Positions 17,343 through 26,647 are shown, counted from the first letter of the stretch. The stretch is DNA of 64,000 nt from Phaeobacter sp. 11ANDIMAR09 (GCF_001294455.1 NZ_LIKT01000003.1:124001-188000), one strand, 5' to 3'. The notes: generated by a model from the letters alone, not told the origin. A program made the numbers and translations.

Positions 17343-19014
17343 AAAGTTCAGAATTCGCCGCAATCCAGCCACGCCGAACGGGGAAGCCGAAGGGGGGGCG
17401 GCCGCGGCCCGTCCAGTGCCTGCCCCCGATGCGCAAAGCAGCTCAGGCCACGCCAGTGCCTCGGCCCAGCAACAGCCCCAGCAAATGGCCGATCAGGCGG
17501 CCCCGGCAGCGGCCTCTGCGGCAAATGCTGGCAAACCCCTGTCGGGTCAGGTGAGCTCTGCCCGCGAAACCCGGCTTGAAACCGATATTGATGCCATTCG
17601 CAAAGAGGGGCTCACCGGGCGCCAGCTGCGCATGGCCCGCCGAGTTGCCCAAAAGCACGATCTGCCGGCAACCTCGGATTTTGATGCCGTCCGCCTCCTG
17701 CGTGAAAAGGGCATAGACCCTTTCAAACGCGCCAATATGCTGGAGCTGGTGGTGCCGCAGAACAAAGCCCAGCCCGACAATACGCCTGCAGCTGGCCAGA
17801 ATGTGCAACTGCCGCAGACTGTGCCTGCCGCAAAAACCAACCTGCCCTCAACCGATCTGAGCCCAGCCGAACGGCGCCAGCGCGAGATCTCTGAAATTCA
17901 GCGCGATATTGCCAATCGCCGCCGTCGCAAGCTCGCCCTACTGATGGCGCGGCTTGGCTTCTTTGTCATGCTGCCGACCCTCATCACCGGCTATTTCTTT
18001 TATGTCGTTGCCACCCCGATGTATGCGACCAAATCCGAGTTCCTGGTGCTCAAGGCCGATGGCGCGGGCGCGGTGAGTGGCTTGCTGAGCGGGACACAGT
18101 TTGCCACCAGCCAGGACTCCATCGCGGTGCAGGGCTATCTGCAATCCAAGGGCGCGATGTTGCGGTTGGACGCAGAAATGGGCTTCAAATCCCACTTCAC
18201 CCAGGCCTGGATCGACCCCATTCAGCGGCTCAGCCCTGACCCAACCAATGAAGAAGCCTATAAGACCTATAAGCGCAACGTCAAAATCGGCTATGATCCC
18301 ACCGAAGGTGTGGTCCGTATGGAGGTCTCTGCCGCTGACCCCGAAGTGTCAGCCGAGTTTTCCCGCCGCCTCATCGGCTATGCTCAGGAAGAGGTGAACC
18401 ACCTGTCAGAGCAAAAGCGATCTGATCAGGTTAGCGAATCCGAGGCTGCCCTGGAATTGGCCGAAGGCAAACGCCGCGAGGCGCAGCGCCATTTGGTGGA
18501 GTTGCAACAAGACGGGATGGTTTTGGATCCTGAAGGGGTCATTGTCTCGCTGCGATCGCAGATCAATACCTTTGAGATCCAGTTGCAACAAAAAGAGCTT
18601 GAACTGGCGGCCCTGCTGGACAATGCCCGTCCCAACAGGGCCAAGGTCGCGGGCGTTGAGGCCGATATCAGCCGCCTGAGTGATGTGATCACCCGCCTGA
18701 ATGACCGGATGACCGATGCCTCGGAAGGCGAAAACTCGCTTGCCAATCACCGGGTGCAGATTCAGATGGCCCAGGCCGATTTGGCGACCCGGGATCTGAT
18801 GCTGCAATCGGCTTTGCAGCAAGTGGAATCCACCCGCATGGAAGCCAACCGCCAGGTCCGCTATTTGACCACTGCGGTGGCCCCTGTCGCCAGCGAGGAA
18901 CCCACCTATCCACGCAAATTCGAGAATACGGTTTTGGCTTTCCTGATCTTTTCCGGTATCTACCTGTTGTGTTCACTCACAGCGTCCATTCTCCGGGAAC
19001 AGGTTTCGTCTTAA
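17320..19014 (+). CDS. kpsE: polysaccharide export inner-membrane protein (KpsE/CtrB-like)
   Basis: 564-residue polysaccharide co-polymerase (PCP-3) family protein spanning the periplasm between KpsMT and the outer-membrane channel. An N-terminal cytoplasmic Ala/Gln/Pro-rich region of about 180 residues, with a basic start (KPKAKKFRIRR), is followed by a transmembrane segment (near residues 205-225), a periplasmic part with predicted coiled coils (about 360-500) and a C-terminal TM (FENTVLAFLIFSGIYLLCSL). The frame is open to 17104, but that part is a shadow of kpsT; the ATG at 17320 (or 17326) is the start. It overlaps kpsT by 23 bp and ends 3 bp before kdsA. Confidence 0.9.
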   Translation: MTMKPKAKKFRIRRNPATPNGEAEGGAAAARPVPAPDAQSSSGHASASAQQQPQQMADQAAPAAASAANAGKPLSGQVSSARETRLETDIDAIRKEGLTGRQLRMARRVAQKHDLPATSDFDAVRLLREKGIDPFKRANMLELVVPQNKAQPDNTPAAGQNVQLPQTVPAAKTNLPSTDLSPAERRQREISEIQRDIANRRRRKLALLMARLGFFVMLPTLITGYFFYVVATPMYATKSEFLVLKADGAGAVSGLLSGTQFATSQDSIAVQGYLQSKGAMLRLDAEMGFKSHFTQAWIDPIQRLSPDPTNEEAYKTYKRNVKIGYDPTEGVVRMEVSAADPEVSAEFSRRLIGYAQEEVNHLSEQKRSDQVSESEAALELAEGKRREAQRHLVELQQDGMVLDPEGVIVSLRSQINTFEIQLQQKELELAALLDNARPNRAKVAGVEADISRLSDVITRLNDRMTDASEGENSLANHRVQIQMAQADLATRDLMLQSALQQVESTRMEANRQVRYLTTAVAPVASEEPTYPRKFENTVLAFLIFSGIYLLCSLTASILREQVSS

Positions 19015-19017
19015 GCC

Positions 19018-19851
19018 ATGAAAAACATCCAAGTCGCCGATCTCACCATTGGCAATGACCGCCCCCTGACCATTCTTGCCGGCCCTTGCCAGCTGGAAAG
19101 CGCCGATCATGCCCAGATGATCGCAGGCACCCTGAAAGAGGCCTGCGACAAAGCCGGGGCACAATATGTGTTCAAAGGCTCTTACGACAAGGCCAACCGC
19201 ACCTCGATCAATGCCAAACCGGCGCTAGGACTGGAAAAAGGCCTCGAGGTTCTACAATCTGTCAAAGACAGTATCGGCGTGCCTGTACTGACGGATATCC
19301 ACGAGCCCGATCACTGCGCGCCTGTGGCCGAAGTTGTCGACATCATGCAGATCCCAGCTTTCCTGTGCCGTCAGACGTCGCTTTTGCTGGCGGCCGGGCG
19401 CACAGGCGCGGTGATCAACGTCAAAAAGGGTCAGTTCCTGGCCCCTTGGGACATGCCCAATGTGGTGGCCAAAATCGCTAGTACCGGCAATGAACGCATC
19501 ATGTTGACCGAGCGCGGCGTCTCCTTTGGCTACAACCGTCTGGTGGTCGATATGCAAAGCCTGCCCGAGATGGCCCGCACTGGCTACCCGGTGGTGATGG
19601 ATGCGACCCATGCCGTCGCCCAGCCCGGCGGCCTGGGCGGAGCTTCGGGCGGTCAGCGCGAATTTGCGCCGGTTCTGGCCCGCGCCGCTGTCGCAACCGG
19701 GATTGCCTCCGTCTTTATGGAAACCCATGAAGACCCGGATAACGCCCCCTGTGACGGCCCGAATATGATCTATTTGGATCAGATGCCCCAGCTTATTGAA
19801 ACACTCATGGCATTTGACGCCCTCGCCAAAGCCAACCCAATTTCTATTTGA
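19018..19851 (+). CDS. kdsA: 3-deoxy-8-phosphooctulonate (Kdo-8-P) synthase
   Basis: Condenses PEP with arabinose-5-phosphate to Kdo-8-phosphate, for lipid A-core and for the Kdo linker of group 2 capsules. 277 residues, full length. The loop AGPCQLES places Cys24 where Asn sits in the metal-independent E. coli enzyme; with His in DATHAVAQPG, Glu in FMETHED and Asp in CDGPNM this is the metal-dependent class (as in Aquifex). It follows kpsE by 3 bp and precedes the phosphohexomutase by 21 bp, so it belongs to the polysaccharide operon. A second kdsA elsewhere for lipopolysaccharide is possible. Confidence 0.96.
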   Translation: MKNIQVADLTIGNDRPLTILAGPCQLESADHAQMIAGTLKEACDKAGAQYVFKGSYDKANRTSINAKPALGLEKGLEVLQSVKDSIGVPVLTDIHEPDHCAPVAEVVDIMQIPAFLCRQTSLLLAAGRTGAVINVKKGQFLAPWDMPNVVAKIASTGNERIMLTERGVSFGYNRLVVDMQSLPEMARTGYPVVMDATHAVAQPGGLGGASGGQREFAPVLARAAVATGIASVFMETHEDPDNAPCDGPNMIYLDQMPQLIETLMAFDALAKANPISI

Positions 19852-19872
19852 CCCCCAAGGGATTTGTTCAAG

Positions 19873-21369
19873 ATGAAAAAGCCAAGCTCCCCGGTGCAGC
19901 CAAACACCTGGAATTTTTTGCGCGACCCAATGATCACGCCAACTGGCTTTCGTGAATATGACGCCCGCTGGAAATACCCCGAAGAGATCAACCTGCCTGG
20001 TATGACCGCTCTGGGCCTCGGGCTTGGCACCCAAATGCACAAACGTGGCATCCCCCCAGTGATTGCCGTTGCCAATGATTACCGCGACTACTCGCTGGCG
20101 ATCAAACAGGCGCTGATCCTCGGCCTGATGCAGGCCGGAATCCAGGTCAAGGATATCGGCCCGGCGGTCTCTCCCATGGCCTATTTCGCCCAGTTCCACC
20201 TGGATGTGCCTGCCGTGGCCATGGTCACCGCCAGCCACAACCCCAATGGCTGGACTGGCGTCAAAATGGGCTTTGAACGCCCCTTGACCCACGGCCCCGA
20301 CGAGATGTCCGAACTGCGTGACATCGTGCTCAATGGCCAAGGTGAGCCCCGCCCCGGTGGCTCATACGAGTTTGTCGATGGCGTCAAAGAGGCCTACCTC
20401 GATGATCTCGTCGGTGATTTCAAAATGACCCGCAAGCTCAAGGTGGTCTGCGCCACCGGCAATGGCACGGCTTCGGCCTTTGGGCCGGAATTGTTTGAGC
20501 GCATCGGCGTCGAAGTGGTGCCCAGCCACAATGAGCTGGACTATACTTTCCCGCATTACAACCCCAACCCCGAAGCCATGGAGATGCTGCACGACATGTC
20601 GGCCAGCGTCAAAGCCTCGGGCGCAGACATGGCGTTGGGATTTGATGGCGACGGCGACCGCTGCGGCGTGGTGGATGATGAGGGCGAAGAGATCTTTGCT
20701 GACAAGGTCGGCGTCATCATGGCGCGTGATCTCAGCAAGATTTATCCCAATGCAACCTTTGTCGCAGATGTTAAATCAACCGGTTTGTTTGCCTCCGATC
20801 CCGAGCTGAAAAAGAACGGCGTCACCGCTGATTACTGGAAGACCGGCCACAGCCACATGAAACGCCGGGTCAAGGAAATTGGCGCCTTGGCAGGCTTTGA
20901 AAAATCCGGCCACTACTTCCTGGCCGAACCTGTCGGTCGTGGCTACGACTGCGGCATGCGCGTTGCCGTCGAGATCTGCAAGCTGATGGAGCGCAACCCC
21001 GATATGTCCATGTCGGACCTGCGCAAAGCCCTGCCAAAAACCTGGTCGACTCCCACCATGTCGCCCTATTGTGCCGATACCGAAAAATACACTGTGCTGG
21101 AGCGCCTGGTCGAAAAACTGGTCGCCAAACATCAGGCTGGAGAGCCCCTGGCAGGTCGGGCCATCAAGGAAGTTGTGACGGTGAATGGTGCACGCGTCAT
21201 TCTTGACAACGGTTCCTGGGGGCTGGTGCGCGCCTCCTCCAACACGCCCAATCTGGTTGTGGTCTGCGAAAGCTCTGAAAGCGAAGCTGAAATGCGCGCC
21301 ATCTTTGCCGATATCGACGCGGTGATCCGGACCGAGCCGCAGGTTGGCGACTACGATCAAACGATCTGA
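19873..21369 (+). CDS. phosphomannomutase/phosphoglucomutase
   Basis: 498-residue alpha-D-phosphohexomutase, interconverting hexose 1- and 6-phosphates for sugar nucleotide supply. The phospho-Ser loop TASHNPNGWTGVK has Ser121, the metal loop DGDGDR is at 258-263, and the sugar-binding loop FEKSGHYF lies further on. It is longer than AlgC (463 residues) but within the family. The start ATG at 19873 has AAGGGA ten bases upstream; an in-frame TTG at 19864 is too close to that site. It is the last gene of the kpsT-kpsE-kdsA unit, closed by a strong terminator, which suggests it feeds the exported polysaccharide. Confidence 0.92.
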   Translation: MKKPSSPVQPNTWNFLRDPMITPTGFREYDARWKYPEEINLPGMTALGLGLGTQMHKRGIPPVIAVANDYRDYSLAIKQALILGLMQAGIQVKDIGPAVSPMAYFAQFHLDVPAVAMVTASHNPNGWTGVKMGFERPLTHGPDEMSELRDIVLNGQGEPRPGGSYEFVDGVKEAYLDDLVGDFKMTRKLKVVCATGNGTASAFGPELFERIGVEVVPSHNELDYTFPHYNPNPEAMEMLHDMSASVKASGADMALGFDGDGDRCGVVDDEGEEIFADKVGVIMARDLSKIYPNATFVADVKSTGLFASDPELKKNGVTADYWKTGHSHMKRRVKEIGALAGFEKSGHYFLAEPVGRGYDCGMRVAVEICKLMERNPDMSMSDLRKALPKTWSTPTMSPYCADTEKYTVLERLVEKLVAKHQAGEPLAGRAIKEVVTVNGARVILDNGSWGLVRASSNTPNLVVVCESSESEAEMRAIFADIDAVIRTEPQVGDYDQTI

Positions 21370-21415
21370 TCTTTTCTATTCAGAGTGGTTTCCCCTGCCT
21401 TGCGGCAGGCGACCC

Positions 21416-21443
21416 GGGCCCGCCTGACGGCGGGCCCTTTTTT
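21416..21443 (+). terminator. intrinsic terminator of the polysaccharide operon
   Basis: Perfect nine-pair stem GGGCCCGCC / GGCGGGCCC with TGAC loop, followed by six T. It lies 47 bp past the phosphohexomutase stop. Confidence 0.94.
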
Positions 21444-21450
21444 CTTTCGG

Positions 21451-21575
21451 ACCTGTCTCGCCGATAGGCGAGCCTATTGGGTTACGGCAAAGGCGGCGAT
21501 TGAAGCCCTACCTCTGAAAAGCCAAAACTGGAAAACTCTGCAAACCTGTCTCGCCCAGCGGGCGAGCCAATTTGG
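21451..21575. repeat. pair of similar short hairpins
   Basis: Two direct copies of ACCTGTCTCGCC-(4-5 nt)-GGCGAGCC followed by an AT-rich stretch ending in TTGG, at 21451-21480 and 21544-21575. Each forms a CTCGCC/GGCGAG stem. They lie between the terminator of the polysaccharide operon and the stop of the convergent asmA-like gene. Function unknown; they could act as 3' hairpins for the minus-strand gene. Confidence 0.5.
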
Positions 21576-21615
21576 CAGCGAGGCTCATCCAGATCCAAAC
21601 ACCAGAAGTCGGGGC

Positions 21616-23547
21616 TCAGTTCCCCTGCAATAAGCGTAGCAGCTGATCCTTAGCCTCCTGCTCGATGCGGTCGCGGATTACCTCGTTCAGATCCACCTCC
21701 GGAGTGATCTCCGTCTCCAGCTCCTCGCTGAGCTTTTCGATGACCCGGTCCTTGGCCTCCTGCTCCACCGCATCAATCTCCGGCTGCAGGGCATTTTTGA
21801 GGTCCGGGCGGATTTTAGGATCCTCCCAGGGGCCGGTTATCGCCACTGGAATGGTCAGTCCCGCCGCGCCGTTGAGACCAGAGATCGTCGGCGCAAAGCG
21901 GTAATCCAAATCCCGCGCGCCAAGCCCAATCCGCCCCGAACCATCGGCGCGAATGCCCTTCAGCGTCACCAGCAGATCCTCATTGTGCAGATTGCCCTTG
22001 TCGATGTTGTAACTCGCGGACAACCGTTCAAAAACGGTACTGCCGCCATTGCCCTGTCCCGAGCGCATTAGCTGTTCCAGGTCAAAGCCGGTAAAGAACC
22101 CCTTGTTGACCTCCAACCAGCCCTTGCCCGAGAGCGAGCGCATCAGCGCGTCCACAGAGTTGCCTGAGGCCAGATACTCCAGCTCGCCCAGCGCCTCACC
22201 ATTCAACCGGTCATAGCCAGCCACCTGCGCCATGGCCTTCTCCAGCCGTATCCCATTGAAGCTGAGCTTGCCTCCTGCCGAAAACCCATTGCGGTTATTG
22301 GCCACCACCTGCCCCTGGACCTGACCACCAAACAGCGCAGCAGGCTGAAATTTCAACACCGCCCGCGCACGATCCAGGCTCAGCGACAGCTTGCTGGCAC
22401 CAAACGCATAGCCAGCCGCCGTGAGGCTCTTAAAACTCAGCACCGCAGTACCATTGGCCAGGGCCAAAGCAGAGGCATCAATTGCTTCGGTCGACCAGCC
22501 CGCAGAAGCCGTAGAATCCGCACCAGCGGAGGCCTCAGCGGCGCTTAGCCCAGGCACCTGCAAATGCCCCCCATTCAGCTGCGCTGTGAACTGCGGCACC
22601 TCCGAGAGCACCACATCCACTGCCCCCTCCAGCTTATTGCCATCCAGATCCAGTGTAACATCGCGCAGAGCGATGCGACCATCCGTGGTATAGGTGGCAT
22701 CAGCGCCAACCATCATAGCCTGTCCCAACCCCTGCGGCAGGGCAATTCCGCTCTGGCCAAAGGCGGTCAAAAACATCGCGGTATCCGTGGTCTTTGCCGT
22801 CACCCGCCCCGAGGCCGCTCCGGTCAGATCCGCACGTCCATCAAAACGCAGCATGCCACCTTCAGCCGCCACCGAGGCCCCGATCGAAGACACCGCGCCG
22901 CTCAGAAAATCCGCAAAGGTCCCCACCTCGGCCTGGATTTGCACCGGGGCGCCGGCGGGCCGGGCCGTCAGGTCTATGTTCACGGTGCCACTGGGGTCAG
23001 GCCAGCGCAGCACCATGTCAACCGAAGACATCTCTACGGCATCTCCCTGCCGGGGCTGATAGCGCAAGGAGGCCCCGGTCAGGGTCAGCTTTTCAATGCT
23101 GATCGGCAAGACCGCCGCCTGGTTTTCCGCTGCAACGGCTGTCGGGTTGGCTTCGCCCTCCGCCCCGCCGAGCACCCAGTTGCCCTGACCCTGAGCATTT
23201 TCCGACAGGTTCAGATGGGGCAGCAGGGCCGAGACCTCGGTCACCCGCACCTTGCCACGCAACAGATCGCCGGCTGAAATGCCAATCGACAGACGCTGGG
23301 CCGTTAACATCGGCTCAGGGCCAGCCCAATCGGCATTGGACAGCGCCACCCCGTCGGATTTCACCCCCAGCACCGGCCAAAGCGTAAAACGCACCTTGCC
23401 CTGAAAGGTCAGCTTGCGCCCGGTCTGTGCTTCGATCTGATCGGCGGCCAGTCCGGCCACTTTTTCACCCGGCAGCATGAAGAGCACCACAAGCAAAACC
23501 GCCAGCGTCGCGATCAGCGCCCCCAAGATCCGCAAAATCAGCCTCAT
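21616..23547 (-). CDS. AsmA family protein
   Basis: 643-residue inner-membrane-anchored protein of the AsmA family. A signal anchor (residues about 5-22, LILRILGALIATLAVLLVVLF) is followed by the AsmA N-terminal segment, in which TGRKLTFQGKVRFTLWPVLG and the VxLSNADWA motif are diagnostic, and by the C-terminal AsmA_2 region (DYRFAPTISGL). AsmA-like proteins resemble lipid-transfer bridge proteins and affect outer-membrane lipid homeostasis in E. coli; the role here is inferred. The start ATG at 23547 has AGGAGG nine bases upstream, so the 25 further open codons were rejected. Single gene. Confidence 0.93.
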   Translation of the reverse strand: MRLILRILGALIATLAVLLVVLFMLPGEKVAGLAADQIEAQTGRKLTFQGKVRFTLWPVLGVKSDGVALSNADWAGPEPMLTAQRLSIGISAGDLLRGKVRVTEVSALLPHLNLSENAQGQGNWVLGGAEGEANPTAVAAENQAAVLPISIEKLTLTGASLRYQPRQGDAVEMSSVDMVLRWPDPSGTVNIDLTARPAGAPVQIQAEVGTFADFLSGAVSSIGASVAAEGGMLRFDGRADLTGAASGRVTAKTTDTAMFLTAFGQSGIALPQGLGQAMMVGADATYTTDGRIALRDVTLDLDGNKLEGAVDVVLSEVPQFTAQLNGGHLQVPGLSAAEASAGADSTASAGWSTEAIDASALALANGTAVLSFKSLTAAGYAFGASKLSLSLDRARAVLKFQPAALFGGQVQGQVVANNRNGFSAGGKLSFNGIRLEKAMAQVAGYDRLNGEALGELEYLASGNSVDALMRSLSGKGWLEVNKGFFTGFDLEQLMRSGQGNGGSTVFERLSASYNIDKGNLHNEDLLVTLKGIRADGSGRIGLGARDLDYRFAPTISGLNGAAGLTIPVAITGPWEDPKIRPDLKNALQPEIDAVEQEAKDRVIEKLSEELETEITPEVDLNEVIRDRIEQEAKDQLLRLLQGN

Positions 23548-23788
23548 TTGCCCAGTCCTCCTGTCTTTCCCCCTGTATTCAGGGGCTTTGCACCAGCTTA
23601 GCCAACCTTTGACTGGGCGCAATGCTTGACTGGACTAACCGCCCGCTGGGGCAAGCTCTATCTCTTTGCAGGGGGTATCCGGACCGCCCTCACGGGGCGG
23701 GTTGGATGGCGTGACACAGGGAACAGCGGCCCCTCGTCTTAGGGCTGTGCCGCCTGTACACTCGGGAAACGATCCAAGGCGCGTTTCT

Positions 23789-25192
23789 CTATCCGAGCTT
23801 GCCCCAAAGATCATAGTCCCCAGCTTCATCGATTTCGACGGTGACCAGATCGCCAACCTTTAGTCCCTCGGTGCCTTCATCAATAAACAGGTTGCCGTCG
23901 ATCTCGGGCGCGTCGGCCTTGGTACGGCAGGTGGCGATGCCGTCCTCATCAATGTCGTCCACAATGACCTGGCAGATCTGGCCGACCTTGGCCTGCAGTT
24001 TGGCCTCGGAAATGCCTTGCGCCTTCTCCATGAACCGTTCCCAGCGCTCTTGCTTGACCTCTTCGGCCACATGATCCGGCAGGGCATTGGAGCGCGCGCC
24101 ATTGACGTTTTCATACTTAAAGCAGCCCACCCGATCCAATTGCGCCTCATCCATCCAGTCCAGCAGATGCTGGAACTCGGCCTCTGTCTCGCCCGGGTAG
24201 CCGACGATAAAGGTCGAGCGCAGAGTGATATCGGGGCAGATCTCCCGCCAAGCGGCGATCTCGGTGAGGGTCTTGGCAGTATGGGCGGGGCGCGCCATGC
24301 GTTTCAACACATCCGGGTGCGAATGCTGAAAGGGGATATCCATATAGGGCAAAAGTGCGTTTCCTGGATCCGCCATCAGCGGGATCAGGTCGCGCACATG
24401 CGGGTAAGGATAGACATAGTGCAACCGGATCCACAGCTCATCCGCCGGGGCCAGCTTGCCCAGCTCGCGGCTCAGATCGAGGATATGGCTGCGCAGCTCA
24501 CCGTCTTTCCAGGGGTTCACATCATATTTGCGGTCCAACCCATAGGCAGAGGTATCCTGGCTAATCACCAGCAGCTCCCTGACACCGGCCTTGACCAGTT
24601 TGTCGGCCTCGCGCAGTACCGCATGGGCCGGGCGCGAAGCCAGCTTGCCGCGCATATCGGGGATGATGCAGAACTTGCACTTGTGATTGCAGCCTTCCGA
24701 GATCTTCAGATAGCTGAAATGGCGCGGGGTCAGCTGCACGCCGGTGGCAGGCAGCAGGTCAATAAAGGGGTTGGGATCGGCGGGCACGGCGGCATGGACG
24801 GCGTCCAGCACCTGCTCATATTGATGTGGGCCAGTGACGGCGAGGATGCGCGGGTGATGCTCGCGGATGTAGTCGGGCTCGGCCCCCAGACAGCCGGTGA
24901 CGATGACCTTGCCGTTTTCCTTCAGGGCTTCGCCAATCGCCTCGAGGCTCTCAGCCTTGGCACTGTCCAGAAAGCCACAGGTGTTGACGATCACCGCATC
25001 GGCGCCTGCGTAATCAGGCGAGATGCCATAGCCCTCTGCCCGCAAGCGCGTGAGGATACGTTCGGAATCCACCAGCGCCTTGGGGCAGCCAAGGGAGACC
25101 ATGCCAAGGGTTGGCTGGCCGGCGCGCGGAGTATCCCCCATCAGGGCTTTGGGGGCGAGGTCGGGGCGGAGGTCTGGCGGATTGCTGGTCAT
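23789..25192 (-). CDS. rimO: ribosomal protein S12 methylthiotransferase RimO
   Basis: Radical-SAM methylthiotransferase modifying Asp88 of ribosomal protein S12; 467 residues. The N-terminal UPF0004 domain supplies Cys36, Cys72 and Cys101 for the auxiliary cluster, the radical-SAM CxxxCxxC is Cys168-Cys172-Cys175 (CNHKCKFC), and a C-terminal TRAM domain ends the protein. The opening [14 protein letters not shown] is RimO rather than MiaB. Single gene, divergent from the CDGSH protein gene across 250 bp. Confidence 0.97.
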   Translation of the reverse strand: MTSNPPDLRPDLAPKALMGDTPRAGQPTLGMVSLGCPKALVDSERILTRLRAEGYGISPDYAGADAVIVNTCGFLDSAKAESLEAIGEALKENGKVIVTGCLGAEPDYIREHHPRILAVTGPHQYEQVLDAVHAAVPADPNPFIDLLPATGVQLTPRHFSYLKISEGCNHKCKFCIIPDMRGKLASRPAHAVLREADKLVKAGVRELLVISQDTSAYGLDRKYDVNPWKDGELRSHILDLSRELGKLAPADELWIRLHYVYPYPHVRDLIPLMADPGNALLPYMDIPFQHSHPDVLKRMARPAHTAKTLTEIAAWREICPDITLRSTFIVGYPGETEAEFQHLLDWMDEAQLDRVGCFKYENVNGARSNALPDHVAEEVKQERWERFMEKAQGISEAKLQAKVGQICQVIVDDIDEDGIATCRTKADAPEIDGNLFIDEGTEGLKVGDLVTVEIDEAGDYDLWGKLG

Positions 25193-25442
25193 GGTCGCGC
25201 ATATAACAGGAATAGGGCCGTAGGCAAGAAAAACGGCAGCGCGCGCCGCGCAGCACCTATGGCGATCCTATTGCCGCGATGTTTTAGGCACGATCACCCT
25301 GGCGCTTGTGCGCCTGTGTGCTTGGGGAGACGCTGACCTGAGCTCTGTGCTGGAGCCAACGAAGCTGACGCCCCATAGGCTTTGTGATGAAAATACTGCT
25401 ACACTCGCGTGCATCGCAACCAGCCAGGGAGAAACCCGAGCC

Positions 25443-25688
25443 ATGTCAGATGAAATCCCCGAGATCGCCCAGAAAAGCCCCTATGGCGTCGAGGTCACCG
25501 AAGGCAAAAGCTATTTCTGGTGTTCCTGCGGCAAATCGCAAAGGCAGCCCTTTTGTGATGGTAGCCACAAAGGCAGCAGCTTTGCGCCGGTCAAATACAC
25601 TGCCGAAAAAACCGGCAAAGTTTTCTTTTGCGGCTGCAAGAACTCAGACAAGCAGCCGCTCTGCGATGGCAGTCACACCGAACTTTAA
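25443..25688 (+). CDS. dual CDGSH iron-sulfur protein
   Basis: 81-residue soluble protein with two CDGSH-type [2Fe-2S] motifs: Cys27-x-Cys29-x8-Cys38-x3-His42 and Cys63-x-Cys65-x8-Cys74-x3-His78. Each binds a cluster through three Cys and one His, as in mitoNEET/Miner2-type proteins, so electron or cluster transfer is likely. The ATG at 25443 (MSDEIPEI) was chosen; the upstream open frame reads as noncoding. It is convergent with the DUF6455 operon, only 9 bp from its last stop, so the two units share a very short 3' region with no obvious terminator. Confidence 0.93.
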   Translation: MSDEIPEIAQKSPYGVEVTEGKSYFWCSCGKSQRQPFCDGSHKGSSFAPVKYTAEKTGKVFFCGCKNSDKQPLCDGSHTEL

Positions 25689-25697
25689 CAGTCCCTT

Positions 25698-25994
25698 TCA
25701 GCCTTTGCGACGCAGGCCCTCAAAGGCCTCGCGGTTGGCGCAGAAATCCGGTACCGGCGGGTGGTCCGGTGAGGGCGCCTCCAACCAATAGGCACAGGCC
25801 TGTAGGCAACTGGCGGCGCGGCAGCGGGTGATGGCCGCTGCATATTCGGCCTCAGTGATCCGCCCCTCGAGCAGGGCTTCGCCCAGATCAGCGCCTGCCC
25901 GTTGGGCAATGACACGCAACTGTTTGAAATGGGAATTAAACTCACCCAAAGCCCTATGTTCCACAGGCCTGTGCTCAACGCGCCAGTCTTTCAT
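25698..25994 (-). CDS. DUF6455-like small Cys protein, copy A
   Basis: 98-residue protein, third and last of three tandem paralogues. It shares with the others a GADLGEALLEGRIT-like helix, an acidic/aromatic segment and a Cys cluster followed by WL and a C-terminal (F/Y)CxN motif. In this copy the first pair is spread (C-x4-C-x3-C, in CRAASCLQAC, instead of C-x2-C-x5-C). The N-terminal extension (WRVEHRPVEHRALGEFNSHF) is longer than in the others. Four conserved Cys could bind zinc or an Fe-S cluster; function unknown. It lies 69 bp after copy B, same strand, in the operon preceded by the FNR box. Confidence 0.85.
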   Translation of the reverse strand: MKDWRVEHRPVEHRALGEFNSHFKQLRVIAQRAGADLGEALLEGRITEAEYAAAITRCRAASCLQACAYWLEAPSPDHPPVPDFCANREAFEGLRRKG

Positions 25995-26063
25995 GATCAC
26001 TCTTTCTTCTTGGATTGCCCCCGGAACGAAGCCCCATGCCCCCTAAGAGACAGGGGTCCTCAG

Positions 26064-26339
26064 TTAGGAGGTCTCGCGCAGTTTCAGCAGGCGCGCGGCA
26101 TTGCAGCAATAGGCCGGAGGCCGTGCCGCTTTGGCTGCCGCCTCTGTATGGTCTTGGTTTTCCAGCCAGCTCCTGCAGCCCTCTGGCGCATCGCAGCCTC
26201 GACATGAGGTGATCATCTCGGCCCAGTCTTCCTGGGTGATTTTCCCGGCCTCAAAAGCCTCTACCAGATCTGCGCCCAGGTGTTTTCCCATCCGGGCCAA
26301 GAGTTGCAGGTGCTGCATCGCGTCCCCAAGAGGGTGCAT
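26064..26339 (-). CDS. DUF6455-like small Cys protein, copy B
   Basis: 91-residue paralogue in the middle of the cluster. It has LGADLVEAFEAGKIT, then the Cys motif C-x2-C-x5-C (CRGCDAPEGC) followed by SWL, and a C-terminal YCCN. This is the most typical member of the family. The start at 26339 has AGGGAG seven bases upstream; the frame is open 31 codons further through the spacer to copy C but without protein-like sequence. The gaps of 44 bp to copy C and 69 bp to copy A, and the shared strand, support one transcript. Confidence 0.87.
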   Translation of the reverse strand: MHPLGDAMQHLQLLARMGKHLGADLVEAFEAGKITQEDWAEMITSCRGCDAPEGCRSWLENQDHTEAAAKAARPPAYCCNAARLLKLRETS

Positions 26340-26383
26340 GTGAAATCTCCCTATGTTTTGGCGATCTAGGGCCAAAGGCCTCT

Positions 26384-26647
26384 CTAGACGGATCCTTCCT
26401 TGAGATAGTTCAGCAGATCCCGGTTGCGACAATAATCCGGCGCCTCACTCAACCCCTCGCCAGGTTGCGCCAGCCGCGCCGCACATTGCAAAGGATGCGC
26501 ACAGCGGCTGCAGCGCAGCACGGCCTCCGAGATTTCGTCAAAGGCCAGACGGCCGGTGATCGCCTCTTCCTCCAGGTCTAGGCCGAGGGCCTGGCTCATA
26601 CTGTCAAACAGGGCTGCGTGGGTCTTCAGGGTTGATTGCGCGCGCAC
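26384..26647 (-). CDS. DUF6455-like small Cys protein, copy C, first gene of the operon
   Basis: 87-residue paralogue with LGLDLEEEAITGRLA, CSRCAHPLQC (C-x2-C-x5-C) and YCRN. The start is a GTG at 26647 with AGGAGA six bases upstream. The perfect FNR-type box TTGAT-N4-ATCAA is centred about 65 bp before the GTG, so expression under low oxygen is expected. No enzymatic motif is visible; the Cys set suggests metal or Fe-S binding. It is the promoter-proximal gene of C-B-A. Confidence 0.86.
   Translation of the reverse strand: MRAQSTLKTHAALFDSMSQALGLDLEEEAITGRLAFDEISEAVLRCSRCAHPLQCAARLAQPGEGLSEAPDYCRNRDLLNYLKEGSV

Noticed and set aside
19252-20340. 362-codon frame antisense to kdsA and the phosphohexomutase
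   Set aside because: Shadow frame across two well supported genes.
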